From: Acetobacteraceae bacterium
Lineage (GTDB): Bacteria > Pseudomonadota > Alphaproteobacteria > Acetobacterales > Acetobacteraceae
Assembly: GCA_027323595.1 (NCBI GenBank)
Contig: DAHWBL010000474.1
Span: forward strand, 1-7,140
Direction of reading: 5' to 3'
Length of the DNA stretch: 7,140 bases
The notes under the pieces were generated by a model. That model had not been told where the DNA came from, did no database searches, and worked only from the letters and a program-made list of their open reading frames with translations. Shown here piece after piece: positions 1-5,616 of the stretch; the stretch's first letter is position 1, and the number at the start of each line of letters is the position of its first letter. The translations under genes and the position numbers were made by a program.

Positions 1-2093
1 TGCTGGTCGGCGAACAGCACCGCCTGCGCGGTGATGGCGCGCGCGAGGCTCTCATGCAGCAGCGCCGCGCGCCACCCCGCGGGCCGCGCAGCGTTGGCGA
101 GCAGCGGCAACATCGCCGCCCAGTCGCTCCGCCAGATGCCCGCGGTGTCCGGCGCGAGCGGCAATTCGATCCAGTCGTCTGCACGCGCGCCAGCCGCCAG
201 TGACGCCAGCGACATCGGTCCCTGGCCTTCGAAACTTGCCTGTTGCAGCGCAAGGATCAGCGAGGCGGCGGCATCGAACACCCGCCCCGCGGCGGAGCTT
301 GTCACCAGCCCGATCCCGCCGGCCCAGGCCGCCCGCGCGAGCCGCGCGTCGTCGAGCGGCAGCGGTGGCATCCACTCCAGCCCCGCCTGCCACATCAGCG
401 CCGCCGCCGACCGCCAGGGTTGGCGCGCCGCCGCGTCGCCGCCGCCAAGCCCGAACGCGCGCAGACTGCCCACCCGCTGCCAGCCACCGGGCGCGCCGAG
501 CAATGCCTCGCCGCCCCACAGCGTGCCATCATCGCCAAGCCCCACCCCGTCCCAGGTGAAGGTCAGCCAGCGCGCGACCGCCTGGTGCTCCGCGGCAAGT
601 GCCGAGGCGTGCGCAGCATGATGCTGAACCCGCCGCACTGGCAGGCCCTGCGCCAGCGCCCACATGGTCGAGGCGTACCGGGGATGCAGATCGCACGCGA
701 TCCGCGCCGGGCGCACCTGGTACAGCGCGCACAGATCCGCGATCACCCGCGCGAACACCGCCCGCCCGCGCGGGGTGGACAGATCGCCGATATGCGGGGA
801 GACCACGGCGCGACCGCCCCAGCCAAGCGCCACCGTCACCTTGTCCTGGCCACCGACTGCCAACGTGGGCTCGGAAAAATGATAGCTGGAGCAATCGAGC
901 TCCAGAGGTGCGACGCCACGTCCCAGCCGCAGGGCGCGCGCGCGCCCGGCGATGACGCGCACCACGCTGTCGTCGGCCGGCCGCAGGATCGCGCGATCAT
1001 GGCCCAGCCACGCATCGGCCACCGTGGCCAATCGCGCCGCCGCCTCGGCGTCCTCGGTGATCACCGGTTCGCCCGACAGATTGCCCGAGGTCGCCACCAG
1101 CGGACGATCCAGATCGGCGAGCAGCAGATGATGCAGCGGGCTGTAGGGCAGGAACGCCCCGATCTCGGTGAGGCCTGGCGCCACGCAATCGGCGAGCAAT
1201 CCGCCCGCGCGCCGTCGCACCAGCACGATCGGCCGCGCCGGATCGATCAAGGCTGCGGCTTCGATCTCGTCAAACTCCGCCATCGCGCGCACCGCATCCA
1301 GCCCGTCCGCGCCGGCTTGCGGAAACATCACCGCGAGAGGCTTGTGTGGCCGGTGCTTGCGCGCGCGCAACCGCGCCACCGCCGCCGCGTCGGTGGCGTC
1401 GCACAGCAGATGAAACCCGCCGATCCCTTTCACCGCGACGATCGCACCGGACCCCAGCGCGGCGACGCAGGCATCGAGCGCGGATGCGCCGCGCACGGTT
1501 CGCATCGCGTCACGAAACACCAGTTCCGGCCCGCAGTTTGGACATCCGAGGGGCTCGGCATGAAACCGTCGGTCAGCCGGGTCGTCATATTCCGCGCGGC
1601 AATCAGAGCATAATGCAAACGGCGCCATCGCGGTCGCCGCGCGATCATAAGGCAGGGCGGCGATGATGCTGTAGCGTGGCCCGCATTGGGTGCAGTTGGT
1701 GAAAGCGTAGCGATGCCGGCGCGCGGCGGGCGCGCGCAATTCGGTGAGGCAGTCGTCGCAGCAAAAAAGATCCGGCGGCAGATGAATGTCCGATGAATCG
1801 CTGACTTCGCTTGGCAGAATGCGAAATCCCACGGCGCCGGAAGCCGCCGCGACATCGCATCGCTCCAGCAGTGGCCGCGCCAGGTTCGGGGGCGAATCGG
1901 TCAGCGCGGCGGTGAATCCCTCGATCGCGGCGTCGTCGCCCTCGACATGCAGCTCCACCAGCCCGGCCCCGTTGCGCACCCAGCCGTCCAGGCCGAATTG
2001 CCGCGCCGTGCGATACACGAAGGGGCGAAACCCCACCCCTTGCACCCGCCCTGACAGTACCAGGTCGCGCGCCACGAGGTCAGTCGGCGGCAT
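1..2093 (-). CDS. hypF: Carbamoyltransferase HypF, 3' end cut by window edge
   Basis: HypF takes the carbamoyl group of carbamoyl phosphate, activates it as carbamoyl-AMP and passes it to the C-terminal cysteine of HypE, giving the cyanide ligands of the NiFe site; it acts in the cytoplasm. I translated the minus strand from 2093: the frame stays open for 697 codons and runs off at base 1. Visible parts: an acylphosphatase domain with GRVQGVGFRPFV (15-26; Arg23, Asn41); four CxxC zinc motifs at 112/115, 134/137, 162/165 and 184/187 with the typical 18-24-18 spacing; a YrdC-like domain with KHRPHKPLAVMF (246-257) and SGN (336-338); and a Kae1-like domain with HHAAH (491-495) and TWDG (513-516). 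HypF proteins are about 750 residues, so roughly 50-60 C-terminal residues are missing, including the usual GG-FQN motif. The chosen ATG overlaps the end of hypD by 14 nt and has no clear Shine-Dalgarno sequence, which suggests coupling to hypD. The middle residue of the usual HHHAH motif is Ala, but the spacing of the two metal-binding His (491, 495) is kept. Confidence 0.95.
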   Translation of the reverse strand, partial: MPPTDLVARDLVLSGRVQGVGFRPFVYRTARQFGLDGWVRNGAGLVELHVEGDDAAIEGFTAALTDSPPNLARPLLERCDVAAASGAVGFRILPSEVSDSSDIHLPPDLFCCDDCLTELRAPAARRHRYAFTNCTQCGPRYSIIAALPYDRAATAMAPFALCSDCRAEYDDPADRRFHAEPLGCPNCGPELVFRDAMRTVRGASALDACVAALGSGAIVAVKGIGGFHLLCDATDAAAVARLRARKHRPHKPLAVMFPQAGADGLDAVRAMAEFDEIEAAALIDPARPIVLVRRRAGGLLADCVAPGLTEIGAFLPYSPLHHLLLADLDRPLVATSGNLSGEPVITEDAEAAARLATVADAWLGHDRAILRPADDSVVRVIAGRARALRLGRGVAPLELDCSSYHFSEPTLAVGGQDKVTVALGWGGRAVVSPHIGDLSTPRGRAVFARVIADLCALYQVRPARIACDLHPRYASTMWALAQGLPVRRVQHHAAHASALAAEHQAVARWLTFTWDGVGLGDDGTLWGGEALLGAPGGWQRVGSLRAFGLGGGDAAARQPWRSAAALMWQAGLEWMPPLPLDDARLARAAWAGGIGLVTSSAAGRVFDAAASLILALQQASFEGQGPMSLASLAAGARADDWIELPLAPDTAGIWRSDWAAMLPLLANAARPAGWRAALLHESLARAITAQAVLFADQ

Positions 2094-3195
2094 CGGCGCG
2101 CCGCCGGCGGGTGCCGGCACTCCACCAGATTCGGCACGCACCTTCGTCGGACACCATGCACGGCCCGACCGGCGTGCGCGGCGTGCAGGCGCGGCCAAAC
2201 AGCGTGCACTGGTCTGGCGCGATCCGCCCAAGCACCACCCGCGCGCAGTCGCAGCCAGGCGGCATCTGTCCCGCGCGCGTGCGCGCCGGATCAGCTGCTA
2301 TGTCGAACCGCGCGCGCGCATCCAGCCGCGCGAGTTCGGGGCGGATGGCAAAGCCGGAGGCAGGGATGGTGCCGATGCCGCGCCATGGCGCATCCACCGT
2401 CTCGAAAACTCCGTCGAGCAGCGCGCGCGCGGTCGGGTTGCCGCCCCGCGTCACCACGCCTTCATAGCAATTCTCCAGTGCAGGACGGCCGGAGATGTGT
2501 TGGCTGATCACCGCATGCAGGGCCGCCAGCAGGCTCGCCGGCTCGAATCCGGCGACCGCGCAGGGTAGGCCATGGCGTTCCGCGACGAAGCGCCATTCCT
2601 CGCTGCCCATCACCGCGGCCACATGCCCCGGCGCGACCAGCGCATCAAAGCCTGGCGTGTCCGCGCCGAGCAGCATCGCCACCGCCGGCCAGGTTCGCCG
2701 CGCCGACAGCAGCACCGACATGTTCGCCGGCAGCCCCTGGGCGATCATCGCGGCCACCGGCGCGCTGGTGGTCTCGAATCCGGCGGCGAAAAACACCAGT
2801 TCCTGGCGCGGATTTTCGTGTGCGATCCGCACCGCCTCGGCCGGGCTTGCCACCGGGCGCACATCCGCACCGGCCGCGCGCGCCTCCTGCAATGAGCGTG
2901 GCTGCGCACGCGGCCCGTTGGTGGGCACGCGCAGCATGTCGCCGAACGCCACCACGATGGTTCCCGGACGGCGCGCAAGCCCGATCGCCGCATGCACATC
3001 CTCCTCCGGACACACGCACACCGGACAGCCAGGGCCGGGAATAAGCGTGATCCAGTCTGGCAAGACGCCGCGCAAACCGGCCATGCTGATGCTGCGTTCG
3101 TGCCCGCCGCACACATTCATCACCCGGATCGGCCGCGCCGGCGCGATGGCCGCGATCCGCGCGAGCCAGTCCCGTGCCTGCGCGGCGGCGTTCAC
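2080..3195 (-). CDS. hypD: Hydrogenase Fe-site assembly protein HypD
   Basis: HypD is the [4Fe-4S] scaffold that, with HypC, holds the Fe(CN)2CO unit while it is assembled with cyanide from HypE/HypF. Counted from the GTG at 3195 the protein has 371 residues, close to the family norm of about 370. It shows CGGHE (Cys29), PGPGCPVC (Cys57, Cys60), the thiol-disulfide segment GFETTSAP (from residue 139), NCYEGVVTRGGN, and the Cys-rich C-terminal pattern PGCDC...QC.LFG..CTP...GPCMVS.EGAC (Cys315, 317, 330, 337, 346, 354) that includes the cluster ligands. The start is a choice: the frame is open to an ATG at 3258, but that adds 21 residues unlike HypD and a 67-nt overlap with hypB. The GTG forms a GTGA overlap with the hypB stop and fits family length. 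The stop lies inside the start of hypF (14-nt overlap). The tail after the last Cys ends in an Arg-rich stretch, probably a by-product of that overlap. Confidence 0.95.
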   Translation of the reverse strand: MNAAAQARDWLARIAAIAPARPIRVMNVCGGHERSISMAGLRGVLPDWITLIPGPGCPVCVCPEEDVHAAIGLARRPGTIVVAFGDMLRVPTNGPRAQPRSLQEARAAGADVRPVASPAEAVRIAHENPRQELVFFAAGFETTSAPVAAMIAQGLPANMSVLLSARRTWPAVAMLLGADTPGFDALVAPGHVAAVMGSEEWRFVAERHGLPCAVAGFEPASLLAALHAVISQHISGRPALENCYEGVVTRGGNPTARALLDGVFETVDAPWRGIGTIPASGFAIRPELARLDARARFDIAADPARTRAGQMPPGCDCARVVLGRIAPDQCTLFGRACTPRTPVGPCMVSDEGACRIWWSAGTRRRRADAAD

Positions 3196-3974
3196 CGGTC
3201 GGCCGCGGTCATGTGCGCGCGGGCCAGGGCGAGCCGCTGGTTCAACCAGGCGATCCATGGCTCCAGGGAGGCGGGGAGACGCGCGGAGAGTTCCAGCACC
3301 TCGGCGGGGTTGGCCAGCGCGCGCACGTGCGCCCGCGCCGCATCGGGAGAAAAATCATCCAGATGCGGCAACAGATCCGTCTTGGTCAGCAGCACCAGAT
3401 CGGCGGCGCGAAACATCACCGGATATTTCGCCGGCTTGTCCTCGCCCTCGGTCACCGCCAGCAGCACCACATTGGCGTCCTGCCCCAGATCGAACCCGGC
3501 CGGGCAGACCAGATTGCCGACGTTTTCGATAAACAAAAGATCGATCGCCGACAGGTCGAGCCGGTGCAACGCGTCGTGCACCATGCTCGCATCCAGATGA
3601 CAGCCCTGCCCGGTGGTGATCTGCACCGCAGGCACGCCCTTGGCGCGGATGCGCATGGCGTCGTTTTCGGTCTCCAGATCGCCTTCGATCACCGCGATGC
3701 GCCACCGCCCGGCGAGCACCTCGATGGTGGCCTCCAGCAGGCTGGTCTTGCCCGAGCCGGGCGAGGACATCAGATTGATCGTGACGATGTCGTGCGCGTG
3801 CAGATGCGCGCGGTCATGCCCGGCTTCGATGTCGTTCTGCCGAAGAATGCCGCTCGACACATCGATGTTGGTCACATGGTCGTGATGATGGTCGTGATGA
3901 TGATGACCATGCGCTGTCGCGCCGGTGTGGATCGTCACCGTGCCTGTCATCGCGCAGCCGCATTCCTGGCACAT
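3192..3974 (-). CDS. hypB: Nickel-inserting GTPase HypB
   Basis: HypB is the GTPase that works with HypA to put nickel into the hydrogenase large-subunit precursor. The 260-residue protein begins MCQECGC, the CxxCGC high-affinity metal motif, followed by a His-rich stretch (nine His in residues 22-33, plus His16) that could store or buffer nickel. The G domain has the P-loop SSPGSGKT (70-77), EGDLETENDA (97-106), IENVGNLVCPA (149-159) and LTKTD (196-200, the NKxD-like guanine motif). The residues expected to bind metal in the G domain are present: Cys125-His126 in GQGCHLDA, and Cys157. The start at 3974 has a strong GAGGAGG upstream (3979-3985) and gives the expected N-terminal motif at residue 2. 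The gene overlaps the end of hypA by 28 nt, and its stop overlaps the GTG of hypD. No alternative identity is likely. Confidence 0.97.
   Translation of the reverse strand: MCQECGCAMTGTVTIHTGATAHGHHHHDHHHDHVTNIDVSSGILRQNDIEAGHDRAHLHAHDIVTINLMSSPGSGKTSLLEATIEVLAGRWRIAVIEGDLETENDAMRIRAKGVPAVQITTGQGCHLDASMVHDALHRLDLSAIDLLFIENVGNLVCPAGFDLGQDANVVLLAVTEGEDKPAKYPVMFRAADLVLLTKTDLLPHLDDFSPDAARAHVRALANPAEVLELSARLPASLEPWIAWLNQRLALARAHMTAADR
3878..3906. repeat. Tandem 12-bp repeat coding for the HypB His-rich tract
   Basis: The plus strand carries two exact copies of GGTCGTGATGAT (3878-3889 and 3890-3901) followed by a partial GATGA. Read on the minus strand this is the Cat/Cac/Gac run that encodes the alternating His and Asp of HypB residues 24-33. 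As a short in-frame repeat it could gain or lose units of four residues without breaking the gene. Confidence 0.85.
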
Positions 3975-4354
3975 GCCGCCTCCTCGCCCGACCGCGCGGG
4001 CACCCCTTCGTCGGTTTGCAGTTCCACCCGCCGCAACACCAGCTCATCGCCGCTGATCAGCCGCACCCGCCAGGTGCCGCAGGCCGCGCATAAAAGCCGG
4101 TTCGCCGCCGCGTCGCTGTCGGTTCCACAGGCCGGGCAATGCACCCGGACCGGCATTTCATCGAGCTCCAGACGCGCATGTTCGGCAACACCGCCGAGCC
4201 GCGCGATGCTGAAGGCGCGCGCGAGCAGCCCGGCTTCCACACCCGACAGCGGCCCGATCGCAACCTCGATCCGCAGCACCGCGCGCGCACCGTTCGCCGC
4301 GGCCACCGCCTCCACCTCATCGAGCAGCGCCTGGCACACCGCGAGCTCATGCAT
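3947..4354 (-). CDS. hypA: Nickel metallochaperone HypA with C-terminal extension
   Basis: HypA delivers nickel to the hydrogenase large subunit together with HypB. The protein starts MHELAVCQALL, with the nickel-binding N-terminal Met-His-Glu, and has the two zinc CxxC pairs Cys73/Cys76 (CPACG) and Cys89/Cys92 (CAACG). The fold core ends near residue 112 (VLRRVEL). At 135 residues it is about 20 longer than the usual 113-118: the extra tail (about 114-135, Ala/Arg/Glu-rich with Cys128) is encoded across the hypB ribosome binding site and the first nine codons of hypB. The start overlaps the hypC stop by 8 nt and has no good Shine-Dalgarno at normal spacing, so translation is probably coupled to hypC. 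The tail is probably not functional, but this is inference. Confidence 0.95.
   Translation of the reverse strand: MHELAVCQALLDEVEAVAAANGARAVLRIEVAIGPLSGVEAGLLARAFSIARLGGVAEHARLELDEMPVRVHCPACGTDSDAAANRLLCAACGTWRVRLISGDELVLRRVELQTDEGVPARSGEEAACARNAAAR
3979..3985 (-). promoter_or_regulatory. Strong ribosome binding site of hypB
   Basis: On the minus strand GAGGAGG lies four bases before the hypB ATG, inside the 3' end of hypA. It supports the start at 3974 and therefore the N-terminal CxxCGC motif. Among the internal hyp genes this is the only clear Shine-Dalgarno sequence, so hypB may be translated partly independently. Confidence 0.7.
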
Positions 4355-4598
4355 TGCGCGCGCCCGCGTCCTGCGCGTCGGCCGCCAGCATCTGGTCGTA
4401 CAGCTCCCATGCCTGCGCGGCCGCCACCGGGTCGATCTTCTGGATCGCGTAGCCGACATGCACCACCACATGGTCGCCAATGTCGATCGGCTCATGCTGC
4501 AACAGGAACAGGCTCACATCGCGTTCGATGCCGCGCGCCGAGCAGCGCGCCACAAAACCGTCACGCGCGATCACCCGCATCGGAATGCCAAGACACAT
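4347..4598 (-). CDS. hypC: Hydrogenase assembly chaperone HypC
   Basis: HypC is the small chaperone that binds HypD, helps carry the Fe(CN)2CO unit and then binds the large-subunit precursor. The 83-residue protein starts MCLGIPMRVI, whose Cys2 (N-terminal after Met removal) is essential in the family. It contains ERDVSLFLL (25-33) and GDHVVVHVGYAIQKID (41-56) with the conserved His47. Although the frame is open further upstream, the start is fixed at 4598 by the Met-Cys motif and by GGAGG at 4609-4613. It is the first gene of the minus-strand hyp train and lies directly downstream of the Fnr-type site at 4655-4668. HupF, a HypC paralogue, is the main alternative; the position at the head of a hyp operon with no second copy in view favours HypC. 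Confidence 0.96.
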   Translation of the reverse strand: MCLGIPMRVIARDGFVARCSARGIERDVSLFLLQHEPIDIGDHVVVHVGYAIQKIDPVAAAQAWELYDQMLAADAQDAGARNA

Positions 4599-4608
4599 GG
4601 CGCGCCCG

Positions 4609-4613
4609 CCTCC
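4609..4613 (-). promoter_or_regulatory. Ribosome binding site of hypC
   Basis: GGAGG on the minus strand ends ten bases before the hypC ATG. It selects the Met-Cys start over the longer open frame that begins upstream at 4652, which would run through the promoter region. Confidence 0.65.
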
Positions 4614-4627
4614 GCTTGAAGCCGCCG

Positions 4628-4633
4628 ACCATA
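4628..4633 (-). promoter_or_regulatory. Candidate -10 element of the hypC promoter
   Basis: The minus strand reads TATGGT here, a fair match to TATAAT. It would place the transcript start near 4620-4621, giving a leader of about 22 nt that contains the hypC Shine-Dalgarno. The centre of the Fnr-type palindrome (4661.5) then lies about 41 bases upstream, the class II activator position, where no good -35 box is needed. The spacing is computed from the sequence; the transcript start itself is inferred. Confidence 0.5.
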
Positions 4634-4654
4634 CACCACGCGGGTATCGCACGC

Positions 4655-4668
4655 TTGATGCAGATCAA
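4655..4668. promoter_or_regulatory. Fnr/FixK-type operator in the divergent control region
   Basis: TTGATGCAGATCAA is an exact match to the TTGAT-N4-ATCAA consensus bound by Fnr, FnrN and FixK proteins, and is a perfect inverted repeat in its five-base arms. It lies in the only non-coding stretch of the window, 57 bases from hypC and 72 bases from the maturation protease gene. Candidate -10 elements on both strands place it near -41 for both directions, so one bound dimer could activate both operons under low oxygen. An Fnr-type regulator (FnrT) is known to control hyn genes in Thiocapsa, which fits. The regulator gene is not in the window. Confidence 0.85.
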
Positions 4669-4690
4669 CGCAGCCTGGCGCGCGCCCGCG

Positions 4691-4696
4691 CATTGT
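4691..4696 (+). promoter_or_regulatory. Candidate -10 element of the hupD-hynS promoter
   Basis: CATTGT keeps the second and last positions of TATAAT but is otherwise a weak match. It is listed because it would put the start of transcription near 4703, with the Fnr-type palindrome centred 41.5 bases upstream and a leader of about 37 nt. In so GC-rich a region the site is suggestive only. Confidence 0.35.
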
Positions 4697-4727
4697 CCGT
4701 CGCGCTGGACTGGCGAGACCCCGACAC

Positions 4728-4734
4728 GGTGAGG
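4728..4734 (+). promoter_or_regulatory. Ribosome binding site of the maturation protease gene
   Basis: GGTGAGG ends five bases before the ATG at 4740. It supports that ATG as the start of the first gene of the plus-strand operon. Confidence 0.55.
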
Positions 4735-4739
4735 CGGCC

Positions 4740-5240
4740 ATGCGTCCCGACATCACGCCACGCGCTCCTGCCATCACGCTGATCCTGGGCATCGGCAACT
4801 CCCTTCTCGCCGATGATGGGGTGGGGCTGCATGTGCTGCGCGCGCTCAGTGATGACGCGCAGGCGGACCCGTCGCTGCGGCTGTGCGACGGTGGCACGGT
4901 CGGGCTTGCTTTGTTGCCCGAAATCGAGAACTGCACGCGGCTGATCGTGATCGACGCGGTGCAGATGGGCGCACCGTCGGGCACGCTGCTTGTGTTCGAG
5001 GATGCGGCGATGGACGCACAGATGCACGGCAGCAAACGCAGCGCGCACGAGGTCGCGCTCGCCGACCTGATGGGGGCGGCACACCTGCTCGGCACGGTCC
5101 CGTCCCGACGCGCGCTGGTGGGCGTGCAGCCGGGCGATACCGGCTGGGGGCTTGAGCCGACGCCGCCGGTCGCGGCCGCGATCGCGCCTGCCTGCGCGGC
5201 GGTTCGCGCGCTGATCAAGGGGTGGTCCGATGGCGCATGA
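4740..5240 (+). CDS. hupD: Hydrogenase maturation endopeptidase, HupD/HybD family
   Basis: This nickel-dependent endopeptidase should cut off the C-terminal peptide of the hydrogenase large subunit once the NiFe site is complete, in the cytoplasm before Tat export. The 166-residue length matches the family (E. coli HybD has 164). It has the N-terminal GIGNSLLADDGVG (17-29), DGGT (50-53), IDAV (71-74) and SAHEVALADL (101-110), ending with LVGVQP (126-131) and a C-terminal helix. By comparison with HybD the nickel ligands are Asp26, Asp72 and His103. In HybD the first is Glu16, so here Asp replaces Glu, a conservative change also seen in relatives such as the HoxW/FrhD-type proteases. The gene opens the plus-strand operon, upstream of its substrate's genes, and overlaps the next gene by 11 nt. 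The names hynD and hyaD are used for the same function. Confidence 0.93.
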   Translation: MRPDITPRAPAITLILGIGNSLLADDGVGLHVLRALSDDAQADPSLRLCDGGTVGLALLPEIENCTRLIVIDAVQMGAPSGTLLVFEDAAMDAQMHGSKRSAHEVALADLMGAAHLLGTVPSRRALVGVQPGDTGWGLEPTPPVAAAIAPACAAVRALIKGWSDGA

Positions 5241-5616
5241 CCCGACCCCCCTGGTCGAGAGCCTGCTGCACGAAATCGCCGGCCTGCTCGCTGATCTTGC
5301 CGCCACCGGGCAGGGCGCGCGCATCGATCTGCTCGGCCTGCCGATCGGCCCGGCGGGGCGCGCGGCGCTGGCTGAACGGCTCGGTCGCGGCGAGGTCGAG
5401 GCGGCTCTCGATGCTGGCGGCACCAGCGAAATCTGGGAGACCGGGTTTGCCGGCGTGTGGTGGGTGCGCCATTTCGGCGCCGATGACAGGCTTGCCACCG
5501 AGCAGATCGAGATCACCACTGTTCCGACAATTTTGCTGTCGCAGCCAGAAGACATCGCCATCGCGGCCAGCCGCCTCGCGGCCGGGTTGGCGCAGCACAC
5601 GGAGCTTCCGCAATGA
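5230..5616 (+). CDS. hupH: Short HupH/HyaF C-terminal-domain protein, hydrogenase expression/maturation
   Basis: This 128-residue protein matches the repeated domain of HupH/HyaF: IDLLGLPIGPAGRAAL (32-47), LGRGEVEA (51-58), SEIWETGFAGVWWVRH (66-81), IEITTVPTILLSQPEDI (93-109) and an Ala-rich helix. Full HupH/HyaF proteins are about 280 residues with two such domains; this one holds a single domain, best matching the C-terminal one by its PEDI tail. Members are accessory proteins for maturation of uptake hydrogenases, proposed to act on the small subunit or its Fe-S clusters; the exact reaction is not settled. No signal peptide, membrane segment or cysteine is seen, so it is probably cytoplasmic and does not itself ligate a cluster through Cys. 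The ATG has AAGGGG seven bases upstream (5217-5222) and overlaps the protease gene by 11 nt; its stop overlaps the next ATG (ATGA). Its place directly before the small-subunit gene fits a role on that subunit. Confidence 0.85.
   Translation: MAHDPTPLVESLLHEIAGLLADLAATGQGARIDLLGLPIGPAGRAALAERLGRGEVEAALDAGGTSEIWETGFAGVWWVRHFGADDRLATEQIEITTVPTILLSQPEDIAIAASRLAAGLAQHTELPQ

Noticed and set aside
243..1613. 456-codon open frame on the plus strand opposite hypF
   Set aside because: It lies antisense to a HypF frame with full family motifs. Its product is rich in Arg, His and Gln in a way typical of the reverse complement of GC-rich codons, and no domain is seen.
3193..3258. Longer HypD start at the ATG at 3258
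   Set aside because: The added residues do not look like HypD and would overlap hypB by 67 nt. The GTG at 3195 gives normal length and a GTGA junction.
2495..3532. 345-codon open frame on the plus strand opposite hypD
   Set aside because: It is a shadow of hypD and hypB; the product is Ser/Arg/Pro-rich with no recognisable domain.
3174..4619. 481-codon open frame on the plus strand opposite hypB, hypA and hypC
   Set aside because: It is antisense to three well-supported genes, shows no known motif and has low-complexity composition. The Met-rich stretch is just the complement of the HypB His codons.
4675..4694. Possible RpoN (-24/-12) promoter starting at TGGCGCG
   Set aside because: The spacing and the TTGC half do not fit TGGCAC-N5-TTGC. 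A run of GCGC in GC-rich DNA explains the partial match.
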